DNA of 64,000 nt from Prevotella sp. (lineage in GTDB: Bacteria > Bacteroidota > Bacteroidia > Bacteroidales > Bacteroidaceae): contig JAFLSE010000001.1 in NCBI GenBank assembly GCA_022511075.1, positions 144,652 to 208,651 on the forward strand. Reading direction: 5' to 3'. A program made the translations under genes and the position numbers. The first letter of the stretch is position 1, and the number at the start of each line of letters is the position of its first letter. Below are positions 47,257 to 56,169 of the stretch, in pieces. Below the pieces are notes generated by a model. The model was not told the origin of the DNA and did not search any database. It saw only the letters and a program-made list of their open reading frames with translations.

Positions 47257-47922
47257 TTATTTTCTTTTCAGCACGTTGTCTATCATACCATACTCCTTTG
47301 CCTCGTCGGCAGTCATCCAGTAATCGCGGTCACTGTCTGCCCACACCTTTTCGAACTCGGTGTGCGAGTGGTCTGCTATGATTGTGTACAGTTCCTTCTT
47401 CAGCTTTTGTATCTCTCGTGCCGTAATTTCAATGTCAGATGCCTGTCCCTGCGCACCGCCCATTGGCTGGTGAATCATCACGCGGCTGTGGGTCAGAGCC
47501 GAACGCTTGCCTTCTGCACCGCTTACGAGCAGCACCGCTGCCATAGACGCAGCCATACCCGTACATATAGTAGCCACATCGCTTGTTATAAACTGCATCG
47601 TGTCGTATATTCCAAGTCCGGCATACACGCTACCGCCGGGAGAGTTGATATATATAGAAATATCCTTACCCGGGTCGGTGGAGTCGAGATACAGCAGCTG
47701 TGCCTGCAAGGTGTTGGCTGTGTAGTCGTCTATTTGTGTTCCGAGGAATATGATGCGGTCCATCATAAGGCGTGAGAACACGTCCATCTGTGTAACGTTG
47801 AGTTGGCGTTCCTCCAAGATATACGGGTTAAGATACTGTGCCTGTGAACTTATCACTTCGTCGAATACCAATCCGTTCATGCCCATGTGCTGTGTGGCAA
47901 ATTTTCTGAAATCGCTCTGCAT
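47257..47922 (-). CDS. clpP: ATP-dependent Clp protease proteolytic subunit
   Basis: 221 residues. A serine protease that forms the degradation chamber used by ClpX. GMAASMAAVLLVSG (about 118-131) holds the catalytic Ser, where most ClpPs have GQAAS. THSRVMIHQPMGG carries the catalytic His. DSDRDYWMTADEAKEYGMID carries the catalytic Asp and the C-terminal signature. The N-terminus is about 20 residues longer than in E. coli, as is common in Bacteroidota. The promoter sits inside a 57-bp inverted repeat. Confidence 0.96.
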   Translation of the reverse strand: MQSDFRKFATQHMGMNGLVFDEVISSQAQYLNPYILEERQLNVTQMDVFSRLMMDRIIFLGTQIDDYTANTLQAQLLYLDSTDPGKDISIYINSPGGSVYAGLGIYDTMQFITSDVATICTGMAASMAAVLLVSGAEGKRSALTHSRVMIHQPMGGAQGQASDIEITAREIQKLKKELYTIIADHSHTEFEKVWADSDRDYWMTADEAKEYGMIDNVLKRK

Positions 47923-47968
47923 TTGTCCGTAATGTTTTATTGTTTAAATTGTAGTATTTAATGAAAAT

Positions 47969-48025
47969 GAGGCTATCGACCCCTTTTGTTTGCACAACAA
48001 AGTTACAAAAAAAGTCGATAACCTC
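47969..48025. repeat. 12-bp inverted repeat framing the clpP -7 element
   Basis: Arms are 47969-47980 and 48014-48025 with one mismatch (GAGGCTATCGAC against GTCGATAACCTC) and a 33-nt loop. The clpP -7 box (47998-48005) is in the loop, and the right arm ends where the -33 begins. It may be an operator, or the tail hairpin of the tig transcript. Confidence 0.6.
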
Positions 48026-48028
48026 AAA
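47998..48028 (-). promoter_or_regulatory. Promoter of clpP-clpX-recQ
   Basis: Minus strand TTTG (plus 48025-48028), 19 nt, TAACTTTG (plus 47998-48005). Exact match, 76 bp before the clpP start. Confidence 0.75.
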
Positions 48029-48083
48029 ATATTTTTTTAAGTTTTTTGCAAAAAAGCGTGTATTTTTTCTTTATTTTTACCTT

Positions 48084-49451
48084 TTAAGCCTCCATGAGCT
48101 TGTTGAACTCGTCCAAAGTGATTGACTTGTTGCTCAACGTTACAACGCCCTTGAGAGCCTGCATAAGTTTCTGGTCTACTGCGCGGTCTACGAGCATATC
48201 AACGCTCTTGCGCTCCTTAAGCATGTCGTTGGCATACTTTTCGAGATACTCGTCGGGCACGTTTGTCATGCCATACTGTGCAAACTGCGCGCGAGCCATT
48301 CCTTTGGCTACGCTCTTCACGTCGTTATCGTCAATCTTTATCTCGTTAGCCTCAACAAGCTGGTTCTTCATGAGAGACCACTGCAACTCCTTCACGCTCA
48401 TGTCGAAGTTGTCCTCAATGAACTTCTCATCCTTGTCCTTGTTGTTGTTTCGCATGATGCGCTTCAGCAGTTCTGTAGGGAATGTGAGTTCGCCAACCTT
48501 CTCTTCCAGATGCTTGCGAACGTTCTTCATGAAGAGGAAATCGCAGTTAGGAGTGAGCTGCAGCTTTATGCCCTCGGCAATCTTCGCACGGAAGTCTGCT
48601 TCGTCCTTTGCCACGTCCTTACCCATCACCTGGTCGAACAGCTCTTGGTTAACGTCTGCCTTCACGTGGCGGGAAATCTCAGTTACCTGATATGTGAAGT
48701 CGCTCGTCATTTCAGCCACCTTGCTCTTGTCAATCTTCAAGAGGCTTGCCACCTCAGAGTCGTTATCAGGATATGCCTTGCGAGGGTTGAAGGTGATGAT
48801 TGAGCCAACCTTAGTGCCGTCGAACAATGCCTTCTGCTCTTCCACCTTAATATATTGTGGCATAAGCACAGCACCTTCAACAACAATACCATCCTCTTTG
48901 GTGTTACCCTCTGCATCGAGTTCGCGGAGGTCACCCTTCAGCAAGTCGCGTGTCTCTGGATTGTATTCCTGAATAGTTGTGTCCTGATGTCCGAGCTGCA
49001 TACGGAACATTTCCACCTGCTCGTCTATCATCTTGTCGTCAACGGTGATGTCGCAATATTCGATAGTATCTTTGTCGCTCAATTCTGCCTTGAACTCTGG
49101 AGCAACGGCAATGTCGAACATGAAAGTGTACGGACCGTCGGTCTTGTCAAGTTCCACCGGCACTTGGTTTGCGTTTGGCAGCGGCTCGCCAAGCATAGCG
49201 ATATTGTTCTCACGAACATACTCGTAGAGCTTGTCGCCAATGAGCTTGTTCACAGCGTCCATCTTTGCCTGTGTGCCATACATGCGCTTTATCATACCCA
49301 CAGGAGCCTGTCCCTGACGGAAACCTGGTATGTTAGCCCTCTTGCGAAGGTCCTTCAGCTGCTTGTCCACGTCGGAAGCATAGTCTTCCTTCTCAATTGT
49401 GATGGTCATCAAGCCATTCACTTTGTCATTTGTCTCAAATGAAATATTCAT
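48084..49451 (-). CDS. tig: Trigger factor
   Basis: 455 residues. The N-terminal ribosome-binding domain (1-130) carries GFRQGQAPVGMIKRMYG (about 43-59), the counterpart of the GFRxGKxP loop that docks on L23; the usual Lys is Gln here. The central region (about 150-260) has no clear FKBP catalytic residues. The C-terminal chaperone arms are rich in charged helices (NNKDKDEKFIEDNFDM; MARAQFAQYGMTNVPDEY). It folds nascent chains leaving the ribosome. It has its own promoter and lies just upstream of clpP. Confidence 0.93.
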   Translation of the reverse strand: MNISFETNDKVNGLMTITIEKEDYASDVDKQLKDLRKRANIPGFRQGQAPVGMIKRMYGTQAKMDAVNKLIGDKLYEYVRENNIAMLGEPLPNANQVPVELDKTDGPYTFMFDIAVAPEFKAELSDKDTIEYCDITVDDKMIDEQVEMFRMQLGHQDTTIQEYNPETRDLLKGDLRELDAEGNTKEDGIVVEGAVLMPQYIKVEEQKALFDGTKVGSIITFNPRKAYPDNDSEVASLLKIDKSKVAEMTSDFTYQVTEISRHVKADVNQELFDQVMGKDVAKDEADFRAKIAEGIKLQLTPNCDFLFMKNVRKHLEEKVGELTFPTELLKRIMRNNNKDKDEKFIEDNFDMSVKELQWSLMKNQLVEANEIKIDDNDVKSVAKGMARAQFAQYGMTNVPDEYLEKYANDMLKERKSVDMLVDRAVDQKLMQALKGVVTLSNKSITLDEFNKLMEA

Positions 49452-49495
49452 CTTTATTTATCGTTATTTGTTTTGTTTGTTTCAAAATTGAAATG

Positions 49496-49503
49496 CAAAA
49501 TTA
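49496..49503 (-). promoter_or_regulatory. -7 element upstream of tig
   Basis: Minus strand TAATTTTG (plus 49496-49503), 45 bp before the start. No TTTG at the -33 distance. Confidence 0.45.
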
Positions 49504-49550
49504 CACATAATCAACGGAAAAACGGCATGTTTTGTATTTTTTAACATGCT

Positions 49551-50405
49551 TTACAACTCTTCTTCCGCCTCCTTTGCCAACTTTTCTTCTTTCATCAACT
49601 GGAAATCTTTTTTCCTCAATACAAAAGAATTTGACAGATATTTTTCCTTCACAACCTTGTTGTTTGCAAGTTCCTCGGGACTGCCTTCAAAAAGTATTCG
49701 CCCCTCGAAAAGCAGATATGCACGGTCGGTGATACTAAGCGTTTCCTGCACATTGTGGTCGGTGATAAGAATACCTATGTTCCTATATTTCAGTTCCCAT
49801 ACAATCTGCTGAATGTCCTCAACGGCAATGGGATCCACACCGGCAAAAGGCTCGTCGAGCATTATGAACTTGGGGTTTATGGCAAGACAGCGTGCTATCT
49901 CCGTGCGTCGGCGTTCGCCTCCCGAAAGTTGGTCGCCCTTGTTCTTACGCACCTTGCCCAAACGGAACTCGCTTATCAGACTTTCCATCTTCCACTGCCG
50001 GTATTCGTGCACCTTGCCTTCATAGTCGTCAGGTTTGTCGCACATTTCCAGCACACTCATGATATTGTCCTCAACGCTCATCTTGCGGAACACACTCGCC
50101 TCCTGCGCCAGATAGCCTATACCCGCCCTCGCGCGTTTATAGACGGGGTATTGCGTTATGTCGAGGTCGTCAAGGAATATCTTTCCGCCATTGGGCACAA
50201 TCAGTCCCGTAGTCATATAGAACGACGTGGTCTTGCCTGCTCCGTTAGGTCCGAGCAGTCCCACAATCTCACCCTGCTTCACATTTATCGACACATCGTT
50301 TACAACGGTACGCTTGCCGTATCGTTTCACAAGATGTTCCGTGCGCAGTTCCGAGTGAAACTCCTCCTGCGGCATTTGTTCTTCCTGTATATTGTTGTCC
50401 TCCAT
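49551..50405 (-). CDS. lptB: LPS export ABC transporter ATP-binding protein
   Basis: 284 residues from the ATG at 50405; five further codons upstream are open. [20 protein letters not shown] (Walker A, about 49-68), [16 protein letters not shown] (signature) and [15 protein letters not shown] (Walker B) match LptB. LptB powers LptFG to extract LPS from the inner membrane. The N-terminus is longer and acidic ([14 protein letters not shown]). The C-terminus is extended by about 40 charged residues ([20 protein letters not shown]) relative to E. coli LptB. Monocistronic with its own promoter. Confidence 0.94.
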   Translation of the reverse strand: MEDNNIQEEQMPQEEFHSELRTEHLVKRYGKRTVVNDVSINVKQGEIVGLLGPNGAGKTTSFYMTTGLIVPNGGKIFLDDLDITQYPVYKRARAGIGYLAQEASVFRKMSVEDNIMSVLEMCDKPDDYEGKVHEYRQWKMESLISEFRLGKVRKNKGDQLSGGERRRTEIARCLAINPKFIMLDEPFAGVDPIAVEDIQQIVWELKYRNIGILITDHNVQETLSITDRAYLLFEGRILFEGSPEELANNKVVKEKYLSNSFVLRKKDFQLMKEEKLAKEAEEEL

Positions 50406-50431
50406 TTTCTTGCACTCCAATATTTCGCTTG

Positions 50432-50463
50432 CAAAATTACAAACTTATTTCCACATACCCAAA
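50432..50463 (-). promoter_or_regulatory. Promoter of lptB
   Basis: Minus strand TTTG (plus 50460-50463), 20 nt, TAATTTTG (plus 50432-50439). It lies 27 bp before the lptB start. Confidence 0.7.
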
Positions 50464-50541
50464 TAATTAACATGCATTTTATAACTTTGCCACTATTGTT
50501 AAATTGTTACAAAGTGGCAATGTTGTAAATGCCCAACAAAA

Positions 50542-50599
50542 CGCATATAGTCTCGATGCCCAACGAAACAGGCTTCGTTGGGCATCGAGACTATATGCG
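50542..50599. repeat. Perfect 26-bp inverted repeat with 6-nt loop
   Basis: Arms 50542-50567 and 50574-50599 match at all 26 positions around ACAGGC. Partial copies flank it: TGCCCAACAAAACGCATATAG-type sequence ends at 50550 on the left, and ATCGAGACTATGTGCGAT lies at 50606-50623 on the right. It sits 42 bp after the kinase stop and is probably its transcript end or a strong structural element. The left arm is related to the tandem array at 4871-4980. Confidence 0.85.
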
Positions 50600-50640
50600 A
50601 TAACAATCGAGACTATGTGCGATGGAAAGTGAAAGGACAA

Positions 50641-52419
50641 TTAAACTCCCTTCGGAATCGTCAGTATCATGCGCGTACCGTCTTTGTAGTCTTTGTCAAT
50701 GGTGAGTGTGCCGCCTAAACGAATGGCAATCTTGCGGCTCATAGGCAAACCTACGCCAAGACCTTGCTTGAAAGAGTCAACCTTGTAGAACTCTTCAAAT
50801 ACCTGACTGTGGTGCTCCTCTGGTATACCGATACCGGTGTCGGTCACGACAAAATTAACACTCTCGCCGTCGGCAGACTCACAAACGGAGAGTTCTATTT
50901 TGCCTTTCTCGGTGAATTTCAAGGAGTTTTTCAATAACTGACGGAGTATGCGCTCAATACCTTCATTATTGCTATAGATAATGTAGTCGTCGGGCAGGCT
51001 GGAGTTGAAAACGAACTCTAAACGCCCATTGTCACGCCGATAAGCATAAGCCAAGACACCGCGGCAGAAATCGTTTACCACAATACGGTCGTCGCGCTGG
51101 TAGCGTTCCTTGCTGCTGTCGAGCGAAATCTCCAACAGGTCGTTGATTGTTGAGGTGATGGCTAAGGTGTTCTGGTCTATAGCTTGCAACAGTGTGTTGC
51201 GCTCCTCTGTAGAAAGTTCGTACTTGGGGTCGGCAATGAGCTGGGTATAGCCGTTGATGATGTTCAGCGGCGTGCGCATCTCGTGGCTGACGTGCTGTAT
51301 GAAGGCAGTCTTCATGCGTGCAGACTCCTGCGCCTCATCGAGTGCTATTGCTAACTGCTCTTTTTGCTTTACTATTTTTTTCTGATAGTGTCGACGGATA
51401 AAATGACGCGAGATAAGCAATGCAACGGCCACTACAAGCAAAAGAATCACGACTATCAACCAAAACTCGCGTTCCTTCGCTGCCTTCTTTTGAAGTTCGT
51501 TTATATCCAGAGCGGCATTCAACTCGTTCAGGTTCTCAGTCATCAGGTCATTATTAAACGAATCCTGAATTTCCATACGTCTATATGCCTCTTTCAGTGC
51601 CAAGTCGGAGCGTCCCATACTTTCATAGATTCGTATGCTGGCATCCATTCTGCGACCGTTATCGGAGTATTTTTTCAGACCTCGCAAAACATCGTCGTGT
51701 TTGTCGGTCATAGCATTCTCCATAACGCCAATGGTCTTTTCTCCATATTCATATATGGGCGACGTGGAACTGTTGATTAGTCTTTCGTATTCCTTTGCTG
51801 CCTTCAGGAAATTTGCTTTGTCGCCTATATAGAAATATATCTGCACTTTGTGGGCAAGATACACTTTCAGATAGGTGGAATCCGACTTAATTAGTTCCCC
51901 AAAACGCTTGTTCAATTCCAATGCCTCTTCGGGATGCTGGATTATGTAGCAATGTTCCAGACCTGCGTGTGCATGTATGTATCGGGAACCGTCGGCAGGA
52001 GTGACGCGCTTGAGCGCTTCCTTGAAATAACGAATACCCATCTCGTGGTTTCCTTGACGGTCGTATACAGTGCCAAGTGCGCAATAAGCAATGTCGCTAT
52101 ATTGTTCCTCTTTGTTGCGCTTCATTTCTGCCAGCATGGCGTTGGCTTTCTTGATAGCATCCATATACTTGCCGTGGTTTGCATCGTAGCGCACCTCGAT
52201 TCGCTTAATATTGTAATAATTTTCCATCTGCTTCTTCTGCTTATGATATTGTTGCAGGTATGCAGAAAGATCATAGAATGCCTTTGTGCTATCTGGGTTA
52301 TCGGCATGGAACAATCGGGCATACCGATTATGGAGAACAGTGTCGGACTGCTCTTTTGCGTGGATAGCAAGTGTAATGAAAAAAGCTATTACAATGGTTA
52401 ATATTTTGCGTGTTATCAT
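50641..52419 (-). CDS. TPR-containing membrane sensor histidine kinase (orphan)
   Basis: 592 residues. Signal sequence at about 1-21, then a periplasmic helical TPR-like sensor (about 30-300) with GTVYDRQGNHEMGIRYFKEA as a clear repeat. One membrane helix follows (319-338) and a coiled linker. The HisKA domain has QHVSHEMRTPLN with phosphorylated His379. The ATPase domain has the N box (LLKNSLKFTEKG), G1 (DTGIGIP), F (FEEFYKVD) and G2 (GLGVGLPMSRK). No response regulator gene is adjacent and no receiver domain is present. It is divergent from the GH115 gene, with separate promoters. Confidence 0.92.
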   Translation of the reverse strand: MITRKILTIVIAFFITLAIHAKEQSDTVLHNRYARLFHADNPDSTKAFYDLSAYLQQYHKQKKQMENYYNIKRIEVRYDANHGKYMDAIKKANAMLAEMKRNKEEQYSDIAYCALGTVYDRQGNHEMGIRYFKEALKRVTPADGSRYIHAHAGLEHCYIIQHPEEALELNKRFGELIKSDSTYLKVYLAHKVQIYFYIGDKANFLKAAKEYERLINSSTSPIYEYGEKTIGVMENAMTDKHDDVLRGLKKYSDNGRRMDASIRIYESMGRSDLALKEAYRRMEIQDSFNNDLMTENLNELNAALDINELQKKAAKEREFWLIVVILLLVVAVALLISRHFIRRHYQKKIVKQKEQLAIALDEAQESARMKTAFIQHVSHEMRTPLNIINGYTQLIADPKYELSTEERNTLLQAIDQNTLAITSTINDLLEISLDSSKERYQRDDRIVVNDFCRGVLAYAYRRDNGRLEFVFNSSLPDDYIIYSNNEGIERILRQLLKNSLKFTEKGKIELSVCESADGESVNFVVTDTGIGIPEEHHSQVFEEFYKVDSFKQGLGVGLPMSRKIAIRLGGTLTIDKDYKDGTRMILTIPKGV

Positions 52420-52453
52420 AGTTTAGTATTTTAGAATAAATCTGATTTCGCTG

Positions 52454-52485
52454 CAAAGATACACATTTTCAAGCAATTATGCAAA
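52454..52485 (-). promoter_or_regulatory. Promoter of the histidine kinase gene
   Basis: Minus strand TTTG (plus 52482-52485), 20 nt, TATCTTTG (plus 52454-52461), 35 bp before the start. Confidence 0.7.
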
Positions 52486-52583
52486 CATTACGATGCTTTT
52501 TTAGATAAAGGAATGGAAAACCACGACAAACGGGGGTAGAAATGCAAGAAAACCCAAATAGGATTTATAAATAATGAATAAAT

Positions 52584-52614
52584 TTTGATAATTCAGAATT
52601 ATTTTGTATCTTTG
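52584..52614 (+). promoter_or_regulatory. Promoter of the GH115 gene
   Basis: TTTG (52584-52587), 19 nt, TATCTTTG (52607-52614), ATG at 52634. Exact match. Confidence 0.75.
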
Positions 52615-52633
52615 TCAGCAAAACTAAATAATC

Positions 52634-55144
52634 ATGAGAAAAGACATTTTCAACATCTTGTTTGTCCTTGTATTATTAGGAACAAGCATTCGTGTACACG
52701 GAGCAGAAACGTTTGTGGTGTTCAACCCTTCAGCAGCAACAACGGCACTGAACGATGCTACCTTGCTGCCCTTAGCAGAAAGCGAGCACCCCTGTGTGAA
52801 AAGGGCTGTGGAGGCACTACGAGGCGACTGGCAGAAAGTGACCGGGCAACAATTGGCAACGACATCAAATACTGACGGTGCGGTGCAGATACTTGTAGGT
52901 ACGGTAGGGAAAAACAGCGAGATAGACAAACTTGTGAAGAACGGTATGCTGACAAACCTGAAAGGCAAGACCGAGAAATATATAATAAAAACAATCGGCA
53001 ACCGACTTGTGATTGCCGGCAGTGACAAGCGTGGCACGGCATTCGGAGTGTATGAAATGTGTCAACAGTTAGGCGTGTCGCCGTGGCACTTCTGGGCAGA
53101 CGTGCCAGTAGAAAAGCACACGAACATATATATAAAACAAGGAGAATACAGCGACGGGGAGCCTGCCGTGAGATATCGCGGCATATTCCTGAACGACGAG
53201 GCACCATGCCTGACATCGTGGGTGAAAAACACGTTTGGAACGGACTATGGCGACCATCGTTTCTATGAGCATGTATTCGACCTTATACTGCGTCTGAAAG
53301 GCAACTTCATGTGGCCTGCGATGTGGGGCTGGGCTTTCTATGCCGATGATGCCGAAAACTCAAGATTGGCAGATGAAATGGGAGTGATTATCGGAACATC
53401 GCACCATGAGCCTATGGCGCGCAACCACCAAGAATGGGCACGTCACCGCAACGAATACGGAGCATGGAACTATCAGACAAACCAAGCGGTGATAGACCGT
53501 TTCTTCCGTGAAGGAATAGAGCGAATGAAAGGCACTGACGACATCGTAACGATTGGAATGCGAGGCGACGGTGACGAGGCAATGAGCGAAGATGCGGACA
53601 CGAAACTGCTGCAACGCATTGTGGAAAACCAAAGAAAGATAATAAAGGACGTGACGGGACGACCGGCAAAGGAAACACCACAGGTGTGGGCACTATACAA
53701 AGAGGTGCTCGACTATTACGACAAAGGAATGAGAGTGCCCGATGACGTGCTGATACTGCTGTGCGACGACAACTGGGGCAATCTGCGAAGAGTGCCGAAC
53801 GCAAAAGAACGCAACCACCCCGGCGGATGGGGACTTTACTACCATGTGGACTATGTAGGGGCGCCACGCAACTCAAAATGGCTCAACGTAACACCATCGC
53901 AAAACATATGGGAGCAACTGACATTGGCAGCCGATTATGGGCTCGACCGTATGTGGATTTTGAACGTAGGCGACTTGAAGCCAATGGAATATCCAATAAC
54001 GCTGTTCCTCGACATGGCTTGGAATCCGCGTTCCGTGAACACCGATGTAGTAGGCACACATACAGAGCCTTTCTGCCGCAAGATGTTCGGTGAGAATCAA
54101 GCAGCCGAGGCTGCCCGAATACTCAACCAATGTTGCAGATTGAATGGGCGTTCCACTGCAGAAATGCTCGACGCAACGACATACAACCTCGCATCAGGCG
54201 AATGGAAGCAGGTGGCAGACGAATATATGCGACTGGAGGCAGAGGCTCTGAGGCAATATCTCACTATTGACGACAGCCATCGCGACACATACAAGCAACT
54301 TATTTTGTTCCCAGTACAGGCTATGTCGAACATTCACCAAATGTATTATGCACAAGCAATGAATCTTCAGTTGGCAGCCATCGGCAATCCCGATGCAAAC
54401 ATTTGGGCACAGCGTGTGGAAGAGGCTTTCAAGCGCGACTCAATACTGTGCGCAGACTATAACCAAAACATTTCCAACGGAAAATGGAACGGAATGATGA
54501 CCCAGAAACACATTGGTTACACCTCGTGGAACGACGATTTCCCACGCGACATTATGCCCAAAACAAGAACCATAGAAGGCGGCGAAGGCGGATATACTTT
54601 CACTGCACAGAATGGATATGTGGCAATGGAAGCGGAGCACTATTACGACTGCGCTGCACAAGACGGTGCAAAGTGGACGATAATACCATACATGGGGCGC
54701 ACGCGCAGTGCAATGACGCTCATGCCATATACAGTTGTGCCTGAAAGCAATGTTTGCCTGAACTATCGTTTCCAGATGGACGGCAAAGCACCAGAAAGGG
54801 TGAAAATACATGTAATAGTAAAGTCCACCCTTGACTATCTGAACAAGGGTGGACTAACATATACCGTTTCTCTTGACGGTGCAGAACCACAAACAATTTG
54901 CTTCAACGACCGACTGAACGAACAGAAAGAGAATATCTACTCCATTTTCTACCCCACCGTGGCACGCCGTATAGTGGAATCGGTAATAGAAGTGCCTTTC
55001 GACGGCAGTAACGCTTTGCACACCCTTACACTACACCCCAACGACCCTGCAATAGTGTTCGAGAAGATTGTGATAGATGCAGGTGGCTATCAGCCGTCAT
55101 TCCTTTTCGGAACGGAGTCTCTAATGAAGAGGAGCAATCCTTAA
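52634..55144 (+). CDS. GH115 xylan alpha-1,2-glucuronidase
   Basis: 836 residues. The signal peptide ends near residue 23 (VHGA), so the protein is exported, probably to the periplasm. An N-terminal alpha/beta domain (about 25-170: GDWQKVTGQQL; AGSDKRGTAFGVYEMCQQLG; SPWHFWADVPV) precedes the catalytic barrel (YRGIFLNDEAPCLTSW; KGNFMWPAMWGWAF; GTSHHEPMARNHQEW; MRGDGDEAMSED). A C-terminal beta domain follows. These features match GH115, which releases glucuronic or 4-O-methyl-glucuronic acid side chains from xylan. It stands alone, about 19 kb from the SusCD genes, beside an orphan sensor kinase. The last 30 residues lack a sorting signal. Confidence 0.92.
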   Translation: MRKDIFNILFVLVLLGTSIRVHGAETFVVFNPSAATTALNDATLLPLAESEHPCVKRAVEALRGDWQKVTGQQLATTSNTDGAVQILVGTVGKNSEIDKLVKNGMLTNLKGKTEKYIIKTIGNRLVIAGSDKRGTAFGVYEMCQQLGVSPWHFWADVPVEKHTNIYIKQGEYSDGEPAVRYRGIFLNDEAPCLTSWVKNTFGTDYGDHRFYEHVFDLILRLKGNFMWPAMWGWAFYADDAENSRLADEMGVIIGTSHHEPMARNHQEWARHRNEYGAWNYQTNQAVIDRFFREGIERMKGTDDIVTIGMRGDGDEAMSEDADTKLLQRIVENQRKIIKDVTGRPAKETPQVWALYKEVLDYYDKGMRVPDDVLILLCDDNWGNLRRVPNAKERNHPGGWGLYYHVDYVGAPRNSKWLNVTPSQNIWEQLTLAADYGLDRMWILNVGDLKPMEYPITLFLDMAWNPRSVNTDVVGTHTEPFCRKMFGENQAAEAARILNQCCRLNGRSTAEMLDATTYNLASGEWKQVADEYMRLEAEALRQYLTIDDSHRDTYKQLILFPVQAMSNIHQMYYAQAMNLQLAAIGNPDANIWAQRVEEAFKRDSILCADYNQNISNGKWNGMMTQKHIGYTSWNDDFPRDIMPKTRTIEGGEGGYTFTAQNGYVAMEAEHYYDCAAQDGAKWTIIPYMGRTRSAMTLMPYTVVPESNVCLNYRFQMDGKAPERVKIHVIVKSTLDYLNKGGLTYTVSLDGAEPQTICFNDRLNEQKENIYSIFYPTVARRIVESVIEVPFDGSNALHTLTLHPNDPAIVFEKIVIDAGGYQPSFLFGTESLMKRSNP

Positions 55145-55150
55145 TAAAAT

Positions 55151-55184
55151 GCCCCCAAAAAGTTTTGTCCAACTTTTTGGGGGC
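55151..55184. terminator. Bidirectional terminator between GH115 and serA
   Basis: Perfect 14-bp stem, GCCCCCAAAAAGTT, loop TTGTCC. It lies between two convergent genes, 7 bp after the GH115 stop and 20 bp from the serA stop. Confidence 0.85.
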
Positions 55185-55204
55185 ACTTCATAATACAACA
55201 CCTT

Positions 55205-56122
55205 TTAAAGGTTTACCTGATACTTCGTGCAACCGTCCTTGAAGTATGCGTTAATCTGTTTGGCTGCAGCTATTCCTGCGTTGATGTTTGCCTCGGCAGT
55301 CTGCGCACCCATCTTCTTGGGAGTTGAGAAATAGCGACCTGCAAGTTTCAGGAACTCTTCGTTTGCATCGGGCATAATGTCGGTAACGAACTTTATATCC
55401 TCACGTTCTGCCATAAGTTCAAGCAGTTCCGGCTCGTTGATAACCTCTTTGCGGGCTGTGTTCACGAGAATGCCGCCTTTCTTCATTCTGCCGACAAGCG
55501 ACTTGTTGATGCTCTGCTTTGTCTCTGCAGTGGCAGGGATATGGAGCGAAACAACGTCGCAGGTGTCGAAAAGTGCCTCCTGATTGGCAACGGCATGAAC
55601 ACCAGCTGCCTCAATGACATCGGCTGGGCAGAAAGCATCGTAGGCATAGACATCCATACCGAAGCCCTTTGCTATGCGTGCCACGTTGCGACCAACGTTA
55701 CCGAACGCCAATATACCGAGTTTCTTGCCGAGCAACTCCGTGCCAGCCTTGCCTGTGAAGAAGTTGCGAACGGCAAACACAAGCATACCGAACACAAGTT
55801 CTGCAACGGCATTGGCATTCTGTCCAGGAGTGTTCTCTGCTATCACACCCTTTGCCTTTGCTGTCTCGCAGTCGATATTGTCGTAGCCTGCACCGGCACG
55901 CACAACAATCTTCAACTGCTTTGCAGCATCGAGTACCTCGGCTGTTACCTTGTCGCTGCGAACAATAAGTGCGTCAGCATCGGCAACGGCATCGAGCAAC
56001 TGTTGCTTATCCGTATATTTCTCAAGCAGCACGAGTTCGTGTCCGTCTGCCTCAACCTCTTTTCTTATACCCTCCACGGCAACAGGTGCGAAGGGTTTTT
56101 CTGTTGCAACTAAAACCTTCAT
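55205..56122 (-). CDS. serA: D-3-phosphoglycerate dehydrogenase, short form without ACT domain
   Basis: 305 residues. It oxidises 3-phosphoglycerate to phosphohydroxypyruvate, opening serine synthesis. The NAD loop is GILAFGNVGRNVARIA (about 137-152), with Ala where the first Gly of GxGxxG is usual. RAGAGYDNID (about 75-84) is the substrate region and VNTARKEVINE the later active-site Arg-Glu region. Most 2-hydroxyacid dehydrogenases have P-H-x-G-A at the catalytic His; here it reads TPKKMGAQTAEAN, so Lys replaces His. There is no C-terminal ACT domain, so serine feedback through that domain is absent. It follows serC by 47 bp. Confidence 0.92.
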   Translation of the reverse strand: MKVLVATEKPFAPVAVEGIRKEVEADGHELVLLEKYTDKQQLLDAVADADALIVRSDKVTAEVLDAAKQLKIVVRAGAGYDNIDCETAKAKGVIAENTPGQNANAVAELVFGMLVFAVRNFFTGKAGTELLGKKLGILAFGNVGRNVARIAKGFGMDVYAYDAFCPADVIEAAGVHAVANQEALFDTCDVVSLHIPATAETKQSINKSLVGRMKKGGILVNTARKEVINEPELLELMAEREDIKFVTDIMPDANEEFLKLAGRYFSTPKKMGAQTAEANINAGIAAAKQINAYFKDGCTKYQVNL

Positions 56123-56169
56123 AGTCTTTATACCTATTATATTATTATATACCTAAATATTATATAATA

